From positions 1-64,000 of the forward strand of contig NZ_FUKN01000012.1 of the NCBI RefSeq assembly GCF_900163785.1: a DNA stretch of 64,000 nt. Reading direction: 5' to 3'. The notes beneath the pieces are model-generated. The model did no database searches and was not told where the DNA came from. It saw nothing but the letters and a program-made list of their open reading frames with translations. The stretch is from Psychrobacter sp. JB385 (GTDB taxonomy: Bacteria; Pseudomonadota; Gammaproteobacteria; Pseudomonadales; Moraxellaceae). The translations under genes and the position numbers were made by a program. Shown piece after piece: positions 26,815 through 35,779 of the stretch. The number at the start of each line of letters is the position of its first letter. Position 1 is the stretch's first letter.

Positions 26815-29261
26815 GGTTGTTCCTTTTGACAAATGAAAGGACCAATGAGAGGGATCTCATCACCTTGCTTGAAATAATCGAATCCAACAGTGCAAATCTC
26901 ACCAGAGGGCGTCGTCACCTCAAGTACATTGTGCTCATCGAGCGTGTCGAGATATACCTCGCCATCAAAACCAATAACAGTCGAGGGTACTTCTGTGTTG
27001 GTCATCAACCGTACTTGGCTGCCAAGAGGCAGTGGTTGGTTACTACTGTCTGTTAGAAGCACAGAGGCTGCGCGCACTGGCGTGATGCCAAAAGTAACGA
27101 ATATACCTGCGCGATCTGTAGGTGTGGCATCGATACTCACCTTATCGATACGTAAATCAGCAGGCAGCTCTAAGGGGTTAATACCGATTTTATTGTCTTG
27201 GTAAGCATTCAGTGGTGATACCAATAATAAGCCGCGGCTATTGGTCGTACCAATAGGACTGTTTTGCAATAATACTGGCACATTGGCAATGCCTCCTGTT
27301 GAGATGACAGCAAAGCCGTTGTTGATTTGACGCGCCGCAAACAGACCACCGCCCATTTTAACCAGCGCACCGCTAGCACTCGCATAGCTTGCACGGTTGT
27401 TGGCATTGCTACTGATACCTGCTTGTACTCGGCCATAACGCCCAAGGTAACTTAACTCTGCAAGACCACCTGTACTGTCGTCTCTATCAGCACTCTCTTC
27501 TAGACGGTGCTGCGCTTGTGCTCGCCAGCCAAAGCCACTTGCACTTGGCGCAGGCCGTGATATATCAGTTGCAAAGACAGTGCTGTCATCGGTGTACTGC
27601 ACACTATTATTCAGTGAGATATTACGATCTAGGGAAAAAGAGGCGCTCAAAAAAGCGCTGTTATTATTGGAATCATTGACATCGTGATTATAATTGGCGT
27701 TTAAGCTGAGTCGTCGACCAAATGACTTCGACCAATAGGCACTGGCAAATTGTGTGGTCTCGCGCTCAACTTGTGCTACTTGGTTATAACTGACACCAAA
27801 ACGTCCTAAAGATTGCGTACTATAACCCGCTGAGACTTGCTCACTTCGGCGAGCAGGGGCAGAGCCGTATTGCGTACCCACATCGCGGTAATTGCCGTTA
27901 GTACCGGTAGCTCCGAGACCAATATTGAAACGACTATTATTCCATGAATAATTTGCACTGTATTGCAATCCGCTTTGGCTCCGATTTTCGCTGCCTGCTA
28001 ATGAGACAAACAATATACCGCCTGACCTACCAAGTAACCACGTACCACCAACCCCTGCATTACTGAGACCACTGGTCACTTCGGCATGTGTTTCTGCGGT
28101 AAAGCGGTTATTCACGCCATAACGCCATGTGCCACTTGCTGCCACATCATCACTGTAATCAAAAGAATGAATGCCATAGTTCTCACGCACAGCACCAATC
28201 TCCACCGACCAGTCAGAAAGCCCAGGTTGCAACAAGCGATGTGCATCATATAAAGAGAAATTCAGTGTTGTAGATTGTCCTAGTGCGTCAGTTACGACTA
28301 GCTGAGCAGTACCTGCACCGCTAAAGCTAGGAGCGGTATTGAGCTCAAATGGACCAGCAGGTACGTCACCACTGTATTGTTTTAGACCATTTACATAGAG
28401 TTCTACTGCTGATGGCAATGTGGCTTCACCAAAAAATAAAGGCAATGGCGTGGTTGAGCGGTAGGGTTGAAGATCAAAATTGGTACCGATTTGAAGTCCA
28501 CCCAAACGCGTCGATCGTGTCCATGATAGCGCGCCTGTAAGAATATCACCTGCACGGACGGTAATGAGTTTGTCCGGAAAAGACTGGCTCCAATTGGTAT
28601 CTAGACGAACGCTTCGATTATTCCAATTATTATCACTACTGCCTGACGCATGATTGGCGGTTGTAAGTGCCGTCGAGCTGAGCACACCGTGCTTGTTAAA
28701 AGCACGTATTTCAGTATAAGCGCTAAGACTTTTGGCACTATTTTCAGTTTGCGTGCCATAGACATTATAATTGAGTAATATGCCAGGAGAAGCAGTGGCC
28801 TGCGGACGCTTGTTGGTGCGTGTACTGCGGACGGTAGTGTCCAAATTGAGCATGGCTAAAGGTGCGACAAGTTTGAGTGTTTGCTGGCGAGCATTATAGT
28901 CAATTTTTAGATTAGGTAAACTATTGAGCGCTATAATGTCGGTTGCATCGGAGGGAATGATAAAGCCAAGTTTTTGCAAAATTTTGGTACTTGCCCAAAG
29001 CTTGTCGTCACGGTAGTAAAAATGCGTCAAACCTACACTGGCACCATTTAGCGTGACCTCTAGATAGAGATCTAGTCCAGCTTCATCATCAGAGCGGTAG
29101 CTGTCTAGGTTAAGTTGGGAGAGTTCAGTATTGTCAGTCTCTATAGCAGCAATGTCATTTGATTCTACAGCGTGGCTAGCAGATACTGCCACGCATTGTA
29201 GAAATATTGCATTAACGAGTGGACGTATCCATCGTGACGTCTGGCGTTGTCTGAGTACCAT
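26811..29261 (-). CDS. Outer-membrane usher of archaic chaperone-usher pilus (CsuD-like)
   Basis: An 816-residue outer-membrane assembly channel. A signal peptide (cleavage after SHA near residue 30) precedes an N-terminal chaperone-binding domain (LDLYLEVTLNGASVGLTHFYYRDD). A large beta barrel with plug follows, visible as many alternating aromatic strands, then a C-terminal domain ending in CTVGFDYFKQGDEIPLIGPFIC with a Cys pair. The length is typical of archaic ushers. The start overlaps the chaperone gene by 50 bases, with AAGG upstream of the ATG. Its frame is intact. Confidence 0.92.
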   Translation of the reverse strand: MVLRQRQTSRWIRPLVNAIFLQCVAVSASHAVESNDIAAIETDNTELSQLNLDSYRSDDEAGLDLYLEVTLNGASVGLTHFYYRDDKLWASTKILQKLGFIIPSDATDIIALNSLPNLKIDYNARQQTLKLVAPLAMLNLDTTVRSTRTNKRPQATASPGILLNYNVYGTQTENSAKSLSAYTEIRAFNKHGVLSSTALTTANHASGSSDNNWNNRSVRLDTNWSQSFPDKLITVRAGDILTGALSWTRSTRLGGLQIGTNFDLQPYRSTTPLPLFFGEATLPSAVELYVNGLKQYSGDVPAGPFELNTAPSFSGAGTAQLVVTDALGQSTTLNFSLYDAHRLLQPGLSDWSVEIGAVRENYGIHSFDYSDDVAASGTWRYGVNNRFTAETHAEVTSGLSNAGVGGTWLLGRSGGILFVSLAGSENRSQSGLQYSANYSWNNSRFNIGLGATGTNGNYRDVGTQYGSAPARRSEQVSAGYSTQSLGRFGVSYNQVAQVERETTQFASAYWSKSFGRRLSLNANYNHDVNDSNNNSAFLSASFSLDRNISLNNSVQYTDDSTVFATDISRPAPSASGFGWRAQAQHRLEESADRDDSTGGLAELSYLGRYGRVQAGISSNANNRASYASASGALVKMGGGLFAARQINNGFAVISTGGIANVPVLLQNSPIGTTNSRGLLLVSPLNAYQDNKIGINPLELPADLRIDKVSIDATPTDRAGIFVTFGITPVRAASVLLTDSSNQPLPLGSQVRLMTNTEVPSTVIGFDGEVYLDTLDEHNVLEVTTPSGEICTVGFDYFKQGDEIPLIGPFICQKEQP

Positions 29262-29973
29262 TCATCATAACCTTGAATTTACCACCCGATGTCAGGACAG
29301 AAGACGGTATATTCAGCGTCCAATTCATAGTGGCACCAGGTAGTACATACCCTAGCAGCCCTGGATTAATAACCGTACTATTACCTGCTGTATCCACAAA
29401 GCTTAGACCAGCCAATTGAGCACGGCCGTTGCCACGATTACTTACACGAAGCTTTATCTCTTTGCCATCAGGTTGCAGATGAGTACTCCACTGCAATTGT
29501 GGACTGGTCTTCGTGACGCCAACAGGCTGCACAAAGACGGGCAGAGAGTAGCTTAGCGCAAATTGTAACCCTGTCGTTTGTTTATCAGACTTGATGGGTA
29601 GCTCGTTCACCAAGACACGATAAGCATCCTCGACAGCGTCTGCCCCTTGTGGTGGTGCTTTGGCACGGATAATTCGGATCAGTTGTTTTTCACCCGGACT
29701 TATCTCAATCATCGGCGGGCTGGCGAGCAGTCCTCGAGAGGGTGTCAACTGATCGCCTTGATCGTCTTGTGACCACTGATATACACGCACTTGCGCACGT
29801 ACCTTATCGTTGCCGGAGTTACTAAGGGTCAGGCCACTGGCATTCTCGCGGGCTTGTAAGCTTAAAGAGATAGGGGATACCTGCAAGCCACTTGCTATTG
29901 TCAAACTAGATGACAATAGCAAGCTTGAGGCTAACAAGGATTTTACGATATAGCGTAGGCAGAGATTTAGCAT
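29212..29973 (-). CDS. Periplasmic pilus chaperone (CsuC-like)
   Basis: A 253-residue exported chaperone of two immunoglobulin domains. The signal peptide is followed by LQVSPISLSLQARENASGLTL, the first strand. The subunit-anchoring basic residues sit in EKQLIRIIRA and in the YRVLVNELP strand. It should bind pilin and tip subunits by donor-strand complementation and pass them to the usher encoded next. The gene follows the pilin by only five bases, so it lies in one transcript with it. Confidence 0.9.
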   Translation of the reverse strand: MLNLCLRYIVKSLLASSLLLSSSLTIASGLQVSPISLSLQARENASGLTLSNSGNDKVRAQVRVYQWSQDDQGDQLTPSRGLLASPPMIEISPGEKQLIRIIRAKAPPQGADAVEDAYRVLVNELPIKSDKQTTGLQFALSYSLPVFVQPVGVTKTSPQLQWSTHLQPDGKEIKLRVSNRGNGRAQLAGLSFVDTAGNSTVINPGLLGYVLPGATMNWTLNIPSSVLTSGGKFKVMMNGTQTTPDVTMDTSTR

Positions 29974-29978
29974 GGGTA

Positions 29979-30521
29979 TTAGTAGATAACGGAAGCAACA
30001 ATAGTATCTGTATATGTATCCTGCTTCACGTCAGTGCTACCTGTGATTGTGGCATATACAGAGTGAGTAAGAGGTGTAGTCACACCTTTACCTGTACCAG
30101 CAATGCCATTACCTTCGGCATCAGCACCAAGAGCGCCAGTATTCCCCCAAACTGTACCATCCGCATCAGAATTTAACTGATAAGTAATGGTGTCGCCTAA
30201 TGTTCCAGTCATAAGACCTTCACCAGTCGTACTAGTGGAGTTACCTTTAGACGATAGATTAATAACGTAAGGTGCATCATTAGAACACTTCACTGAAATA
30301 TCTCCAGCAGATTTTTTATTAGCAATATCGGTGCCTAAGGTGCCAGCAGCAACATCTGTAAAACTGATAGCAGCAGCAGAAGCATTTACCTCGCAAACAG
30401 AAGTAATTGTCGTCGTAATAGTAAACTCAGATTCCTTCTTACCAGATGCATTCGCAGAAATAGCGGCAAATCCGCCAATAGTTAGTAAGGCAGCCGTCAT
30501 TAGGGTTTTATTAAATTGCAT
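29979..30521 (-). CDS. Major pilin, spore coat U domain protein (CsuA/B-like)
   Basis: A 180-residue exported subunit. I start at the ATG at 30521, preceded by GGAGAG; the signal peptide ends after ANA near residue 26. An N-terminal donor strand (ESEFTITTTIT) precedes the SCPU domain with SVCEVNA and a second Cys in ISVKCSND (disulfide pair). It ends in YTDTIVASVIY, the chaperone-binding C-terminal strand. It is the first gene of the operon and the only single-domain subunit, so it probably forms the rod. An upstream start at 30563 would add 14 residues ahead of the signal peptide and is unlikely. Confidence 0.9.
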   Translation of the reverse strand: MQFNKTLMTAALLTIGGFAAISANASGKKESEFTITTTITSVCEVNASAAAISFTDVAAGTLGTDIANKKSAGDISVKCSNDAPYVINLSSKGNSTSTTGEGLMTGTLGDTITYQLNSDADGTVWGNTGALGADAEGNGIAGTGKGVTTPLTHSVYATITGSTDVKQDTYTDTIVASVIY

Positions 30522-31252
30522 GGTAACTCTCCAGTGGGTGTTCAGTGTGTTTAGACGATGCATAAGAACAATTCAAGTGAGGATCAAGTAGTGCGGCATT
30601 GCATGCTATAAATAACATTTGTTTAATGTCTCTGGTTCATAACCACAAAGGATTTATCTATAGATGAGTATTTTTTATATATCGAATATAAACCGTCTAT
30701 CGATAATATGAACCGTCTGTCTATTTTGTTACTCGATTGTAATACAGAATTTACACAATTGCACGTTAAATATTTGATTTATATTAGAATATATTTTGCA
30801 TAGAAAGGATACTGTGTCAGCAGTTTGTTTATATTTCACTTATTATTTTTCTATTAAAATCTTGAAGTTATGAAATATATTTAGAGTTAACACTATACTG
30901 GATATGGCATTGAACGCTCTTCATTAGGTATAAAGACTAGAAAGCAAGCGGTAAGATGACTGTAACGACAAACGGTATTAATTTGAGATTAAAAGGAGTT
31001 TTTTGTAATGGATAGTCATAATAAATGAAAGTAGATACTGCCTATTATTAAAAATTAGTCAAATTACGACTACTAAATTTTTTAACTTTTGAATTTCAAA
31101 CGATAGAGGCAGAAGTTGCCAATAAGATATTTTTGGACTCAATACCCAAGCCTATATTTTAAAAAACGTGGGTAAATATGCGCCAGTTCACGGCTTGTGC
31201 AGGTACTGTTTATACTCAGTACTCCAATAGAAAAATCGCATACTTATACTGC
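30522..31252. other. Long AT-rich region upstream of the pilus operon
   Basis: About 730 bases without a credible gene. It contains the tandem 20-bp repeat described separately and many A/T tracts. The pilus promoter (leftward) should lie between 30540 and about 30800. The tctA terminator bounds it on the right. Confidence 0.6.
30685..30724. repeat. Tandem pair of 20-bp units upstream of the pilin gene
   Basis: Two adjacent 20-base units share 17 of 20 positions, with an identical core AACCGTCT at 30691-30698 and 30711-30718. The spacing of exactly 20 bases, close to two helical turns, puts both cores on one DNA face. It lies about 165 bases upstream of the pilin start, in a suitable place for activator or repressor binding. 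Confidence 0.75.
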
Positions 31253-31293
31253 ATAAAAAAAACGGTGGTCATACATAGAGTATGACCACCGCC
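31253..31293 (-). terminator. Terminator of the tctCBA operon
   Basis: On the minus strand GGTGGTCATAC pairs perfectly with GTATGACCACC across a five-base loop, and a T run follows (A run at 31253-31262 on the plus strand). It lies just after the tctA stop. Confidence 0.92.
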
Positions 31294-31322
31294 GGAGAAA
31301 CATTAAACAAACTGGTTATAGA

Positions 31323-32828
31323 TTAAATAGCAGTCTTCTTAAAACGCTTGCGATAAATGCTGCGGATGATTGGCATAAATACCATCAAGATTGCAAGTAT
31401 CCATAAAACGATAGTGATAGGGCTGCTCCACAAGATAGACAGTTCACCTTGAGAGATGGATAGGGCACGTCTTAAGTTAGACTCCATAAGCTCACCCAAT
31501 ACATAGCCTAAAATGAGGGCTGATAATGGGAAGTTTAGCTTACGTAAGAAATAACCAAATACACCAAGTGCTACCATGAATACCAAATCAAACGTTGTAC
31601 TGTGAATCGAGTACACACCAACAAAGCTGACTGCGGCAATGCCAGGTATTAAGACATAGTTTGGTACATCAAGCAGTTTTGCAAATAAGCCAACCAAAGG
31701 AATGTTCATCACTAACAAAATAACGTTACAGATGAACAAAGAGGCAATAAGACCCCAAACGATATCAGGTTGCTCAGTAAATAGCTGCGGACCTGGCGTA
31801 ATGTTATACAAGGTCAATGCACCCATCATAACGGCTGTTGTACCAGAACCTGGTACACCTAACGTCAACATCGGTACAAATGAGCCACAAGCTGAGGCAT
31901 TGTTTGCTGCTTCTGGTGAAGCAACACCGCGTAGATCACCGTCACCAAAAGTACCCGTTTCACCAGCGATTTTACGTTCACTCGCATACGTCATGGCACT
32001 GGCAATAGTTGCGCCTGCACCAGGTAGAATACCAATGACAAAGCCCATCGCGCCGCTTCGTAACATCGCACCTAGACTGAACATAAATTCTTTAAAGTTC
32101 ACTAAGCTACGTTTACCTTGCTCGATCACCTTGTGTCCAGTGGTGGTTCTTTCGAGCAGAATTAGAATTTCGCTCACACTGAAGAAACCAATAACGATGG
32201 TTGTAAACTGAATACCATCTGATAAATTGACCGAATCAAACGTAAAACGGTAGATACCAGTAACGGCATCAACACCAACGGTTGCGAGACCCAAACCAAT
32301 CAAAGCGGCAATACCAGTCTTAACAGGTTGGTCGCCCACTAAACCGCCCAAGCAAGTGATGGCAAATACCATCAATACAAAGTACTCAGAAGGTCCAAAA
32401 GAGATGGCCCATTTGGCTAATAGAGGCGCAAACAATACCACACCGATGGTAGCGATAGTGGCACCGATAAAGGAGCTAAAAGCGGATAAAGACAGCGCAA
32501 TACCGGCTTTTCCTTGCTTTGCCAAGGGATAGCCATCAAGCGTCGTCATAATGGCAGCCGCATCACCAGGTACGTTGATAAGAATAGCAGAGATACGTCC
32601 ACCATACTCACAGCCCAGATAAACAGCCGCTAGTAGAATCAGTGCGCTCTCTGGTGGTAACCCAAGTGCAAAAGCAAAAGGTAATAATATCGCCACCCCG
32701 TTGATAGGGCCAAGACCCGGCAACATACCGACAATCGTACCCAAAAACGCGCCGATAAGTGCAATCAGTAAGTTTTGTGGGGTAGATGCGACAGCGAAAC
32801 CATGCATTAAAAAATCAAAAGTATCCAT
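31323..32828 (-). CDS. tctA: Tripartite tricarboxylate transporter, large permease (TctA)
   Basis: A 501-residue membrane protein with about eleven to twelve hydrophobic helices. Signature loops are GMLPGLGPINGVAILLPFAF near the N terminus, LINVPGDAAAIMTTLDGYPLA and GILPGAGATIASAMTYASE. These belong to the TctA family, which imports carboxylates with a sodium or proton gradient and a soluble binding protein. It follows tctB by five bases and ends at a strong terminator. Confidence 0.93.
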   Translation of the reverse strand: MDTFDFLMHGFAVASTPQNLLIALIGAFLGTIVGMLPGLGPINGVAILLPFAFALGLPPESALILLAAVYLGCEYGGRISAILINVPGDAAAIMTTLDGYPLAKQGKAGIALSLSAFSSFIGATIATIGVVLFAPLLAKWAISFGPSEYFVLMVFAITCLGGLVGDQPVKTGIAALIGLGLATVGVDAVTGIYRFTFDSVNLSDGIQFTTIVIGFFSVSEILILLERTTTGHKVIEQGKRSLVNFKEFMFSLGAMLRSGAMGFVIGILPGAGATIASAMTYASERKIAGETGTFGDGDLRGVASPEAANNASACGSFVPMLTLGVPGSGTTAVMMGALTLYNITPGPQLFTEQPDIVWGLIASLFICNVILLVMNIPLVGLFAKLLDVPNYVLIPGIAAVSFVGVYSIHSTTFDLVFMVALGVFGYFLRKLNFPLSALILGYVLGELMESNLRRALSISQGELSILWSSPITIVLWILAILMVFMPIIRSIYRKRFKKTAI

Positions 32829-32833
32829 GTTGG

Positions 32834-33289
32834 CTATCCTATAATCCCTGATAATATTCCGAGTGGCAAAATGACATCTAAACCTAAGTCAAATAAAGCG
32901 TATAAGGCAATACTGATCACAACTGAAAAAATTAGGGTTTTAAGTGGCTTACCTGCAAATAGTAGGCCTACTGCAAAAGACATCAAAATGGTAGAAACGA
33001 TAAAGCCTAAGGGCTCAAAAATAAGGCTATAAACCAATAAGGCCAAGGTACAAAGCGCCAAATTTCTGATGATGGGTTTGCTCCATCCCAAATCAATCGG
33101 CTTAGTAAAACTTGCAGGACGAAAAGCGACCACTAAAGCGCCAAAGGCCAACAAAGAAAAAATTAAAATAGGGTAAGGGCGAGGACCAATCGGGTCATAA
33201 GCAATGGGGGCAACATAACTAGTGGCTAAGTAGACTAGAAATAGACTTACTAGCGCCATCAGCCCAGAAAACACACGTTCCATTGTCAT
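32834..33289 (-). CDS. tctB: Tripartite tricarboxylate transporter, small membrane subunit (TctB)
   Basis: A 151-residue protein with four hydrophobic helices, the TctB layout. The ATG at 33289 has AAGGAG eight bases upstream. A longer frame to 33361 would run through the hairpin between tctC and tctB and lacks a binding site, so I reject it. It pairs with TctA in the membrane. Its sequence is weakly conserved, and identification relies on size, helices and position. Confidence 0.88.
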   Translation of the reverse strand: MTMERVFSGLMALVSLFLVYLATSYVAPIAYDPIGPRPYPILIFSLLAFGALVVAFRPASFTKPIDLGWSKPIIRNLALCTLALLVYSLIFEPLGFIVSTILMSFAVGLLFAGKPLKTLIFSVVISIALYALFDLGLDVILPLGILSGIIG

Positions 33290-33314
33290 AAGGAGCACTC
33301 CTTGAATTATGGGG

Positions 33315-33350
33315 AAAAAAGGCTGACAGATAGGTATCCTGCCAGCCTTT
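33315..33350 (-). terminator. Internal (partial) terminator between tctC and tctB
   Basis: On the minus strand AAAGGCTG...CAG pairs with CTG...CAGCCTTT (one internal mismatch), followed by six T. It lies in the 113-base gap after tctC and ends before the tctB binding site. It probably reduces tctBA transcription relative to the binding protein gene. Confidence 0.75.
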
Positions 33351-33402
33351 CGAAATACCAAACACCTCTAAGGTTCAATAAGGGTATTAAATCCTAATAG
33401 AA

Positions 33403-34443
33403 TTATTTGGCTGGTTCTTCCGCTCCAACAAGGCCATACTCAGCAGACAATTCACGTAATTCGCCAGTACGCTTGTAAACGTATTCTTGTAACTCTTCTC
33501 CAGTCATAGAGAATGGTAATAATTCTTGCTGCTCACGTATTTCAGCAAATTTTGGATCAGCAAGCATTTTGTCAAAGGCATCTTTCCACCAGTTATAGGC
33601 GCCAGCACTCACATCTGGTCCCATGTAGTAACCACGAACCACAGGCCAAGTGACATCATAACCTTGCTCTTTTGCAGTAGGGACATCAGCCATACTACCG
33701 CCCAGTCTTTCATCTGCAAAGACTGCCAATACACGTAATTTACCAGCTGTGGCTTGTGGCATAATCTCAGCAATACCTGCACTCACAACGGTGATGTGAT
33801 TACCCATAACGGCTGTAATGGCTTCACCACCGCCTTCCATCGCCACATAAGTCATGTCGCTAGGATTCACGCCAACGGCTTTGGCTAAAATGGCTGTTTG
33901 CATCCAATCCTGACCGCCGACACTACCACCAGCACCGAAGCTGATAGATTTTGGATCTGATTTTAATTTGGCAACCAGTCCAGCTAGATCCTTGATTGGT
34001 GAATCAGCATTAACCGCAATAGCGCCATAATCTGTACCAACACCTGCTAGCCATTTCACATCTTTTTCAGTGAATTTACCAAACTTACCTTGTGATAGGT
34101 TAAGGATAGAGCCGGTAGAGAAAGCAACGATAGCATCACCATTATCACGATCATTCGCAACGATTTTGTTATACGCAACTGCGCCAACGCCGCCTGGCAT
34201 ATAAGTGACACGCATAGGATCTGTTAAGACGCCAGTATCTCGCAGGCCCGCTTGAGCAAGCTTACAGGTCAAGTCAAAACCACCACCTGGTTTTGCTGGT
34301 GCAATACATTCTGGACGTGAAGGAGCGATTAGCTCACTGCCGCCAGTTGCAGTTGCATCTGTACTTGCAGTTTCGTTTGCATTGTTACAGGCGGTAAGGG
34401 TTAAAACAGACAGGCCAAGAGCCAGATAGGATAGTTTTTTCAC
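33403..34443 (-). CDS. tctC: Tripartite tricarboxylate transporter, substrate-binding lipoprotein (TctC)
   Basis: A 346-residue binding protein of the TTT family. The signal peptide ends in lipobox LTAC (Cys 19), so it is probably lipid-anchored; many homologues are free in the periplasm. Family motifs are CIAPAKPGGGFDLTCKL near residue 50, YMPGGVGAVAYN, SISFGAGGSVGGQDWM and GYDVTWPVVRGYYMGP. The pocket probably binds a di- or tricarboxylate; the ligand is unknown. It is the first gene of tctCBA. Confidence 0.92.
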   Translation of the reverse strand: MKKLSYLALGLSVLTLTACNNANETASTDATATGGSELIAPSRPECIAPAKPGGGFDLTCKLAQAGLRDTGVLTDPMRVTYMPGGVGAVAYNKIVANDRDNGDAIVAFSTGSILNLSQGKFGKFTEKDVKWLAGVGTDYGAIAVNADSPIKDLAGLVAKLKSDPKSISFGAGGSVGGQDWMQTAILAKAVGVNPSDMTYVAMEGGGEAITAVMGNHITVVSAGIAEIMPQATAGKLRVLAVFADERLGGSMADVPTAKEQGYDVTWPVVRGYYMGPDVSAGAYNWWKDAFDKMLADPKFAEIREQQELLPFSMTGEELQEYVYKRTGELRELSAEYGLVGAEEPAK

Positions 34444-34954
34444 ACGACACTCCTTGTGTGTTTTGTTTACGAAAAAATCAATAAAATCTTAATGAGGATA
34501 GAAAGAGTACTGCCTGAAATCTCAATGTAAGATTCGTTTAAATTAATAAACTTCTCGGCAAGATAGCTTTCAATGTTATGCAAAAGTAACAGAATATTTT
34601 AGAAATGACAAGAAACATATGTATGTATGTATGAATATTATTTTGAGGTCATGAAGCAGAAAGTAACGGAACGCGAGTTATCAAATGGTTTAATGACAGC
34701 TAAAACGGTATGCTTTTCTTCTGTACAGTACAGAATACAAGGCATCTATCAATCATGACAAATGGTCTTTAAATCAGTTGTTTAGGTATGCCACTCTGAA
34801 AATTTTCCGAGTATAGTCACGATATTTTTATAACTATTTATTTTCGATGAGTAGATGGTATGTCGCAATCGGGCATGAAACGATGGCTTATGTGATCTGC
34901 TCATGAAAAAATACCCCAGTTCTGACGATGATAAAATGACAACAGCCAACCGGT
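34444..34954. other. Gap between the amidohydrolase and tctC genes
   Basis: 511 AT-rich bases. They should hold the tctCBA promoter (leftward). Visible structure: four TATG repeats at 34618-34633 and the 17-bp palindrome at 34719-34735. No gene-like frame. Confidence 0.55.
34719..34735. promoter_or_regulatory. Perfect 17-bp palindrome, candidate operator for tctCBA
   Basis: TTCTGTAC and GTACAGAA are perfect 8-base arms around one central A. The arms are too close to form an RNA hairpin, so a dimeric protein site is more likely. It lies about 280 bases before tctC. Confidence 0.45.
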
Positions 34955-35755
34955 TTAAAAGGTAAACAAGTTGGTGTTATTTGTGGTCAGTATTTGTGCG
35001 GTCAATTCGTCGCAATTTATAATTTTTTTGAACGTGGTCAGTGCTTTGGTAAAATTGATTTGGCCCTCATTTTGTGTATGAGGCCAATCACTACCCCAAA
35101 TCAGACGATTTTTCATATTGCGTTGTATCAATAATTTGAGAGCATCCTTGGCATTTTGAACGCCTATCTCGTTTCCCAATCGATAGTAGCCAGAGACTTT
35201 GACCCAGTGTTGATCGGGATCAAGCATATCTAGCAATTGAAGGAATTCTCGATCCTGCACCCCCTTGATAGGATTGAATCGACCAAAATGATCAATCACA
35301 ATATTGAGTTTATATTGTTTTAGTATCGGTAATAACTGGATCAAATAAACAGGCGGCGCTTGAATCTCTACCTGCCAATTTATATCAGCCAGCTGCGATA
35401 AAAAAACTTTCCATTGCGGGCTGGTGAGATCAGGACAGGTGATACCAAACAGGTTGATACGGATACCGACCACACCTTGTTGATCTAGTGATCGTAAGGT
35501 AGAGGTGTCTATCGTGTTTGGAAGAACCGCAATACCTCTGAGGCGCTCAGGGTATTTTAAAAGGGCTTTGAGCATATAACTATTGTCTGTACCCAAAAAA
35601 CTTGGCTGAACCAAGACGGCCTTGCAAAAGCCATGCTTATCAAGCTGCTCAATATAGCTCTCTACACTGGCGGTATAGTTGGGTCGATAGCGCGCAGTCG
35701 CTGGATACGTCTCATGGTGTAAAAATACATGTGCATGAGCATCCATGTAATCCAT
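34955..35755 (-). CDS. Amidohydrolase, 2-pyrone-4,6-dicarboxylate lactonase-like
   Basis: A 266-residue TIM-barrel hydrolase of the amidohydrolase_2 family. The metal-site HxH is in DAHAHVF at the N terminus, further ligands are plausible in VIDHFGR, and the late WGSDWPH is diagnostic. The closest named group I recall is LigI-like lactonases that open carboxylated lactones. Genes of this type often sit beside carboxylate transporters. It follows the MatC-like permease by 24 bases, so they are probably co-transcribed. The true substrate is unknown. The start follows AGAGA. Confidence 0.82.
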   Translation of the reverse strand: MDYMDAHAHVFLHHETYPATARYRPNYTASVESYIEQLDKHGFCKAVLVQPSFLGTDNSYMLKALLKYPERLRGIAVLPNTIDTSTLRSLDQQGVVGIRINLFGITCPDLTSPQWKVFLSQLADINWQVEIQAPPVYLIQLLPILKQYKLNIVIDHFGRFNPIKGVQDREFLQLLDMLDPDQHWVKVSGYYRLGNEIGVQNAKDALKLLIQRNMKNRLIWGSDWPHTQNEGQINFTKALTTFKKIINCDELTAQILTTNNTNLFTF

Positions 35756-35779
35756 ATAAATCTCTTTTTTTAGTAGCAG

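Noticed and set aside
33290..33361. Longer N terminus for TctB
   Set aside because: It would translate through the terminator hairpin; the ATG at 33289 has a good AAGGAG site and gives the family length.
34618..34633. Four TATG repeats as a phase-variation tract
   Set aside because: Too short to be a convincing slippage tract and far (about 175 bases) from the tctC start.
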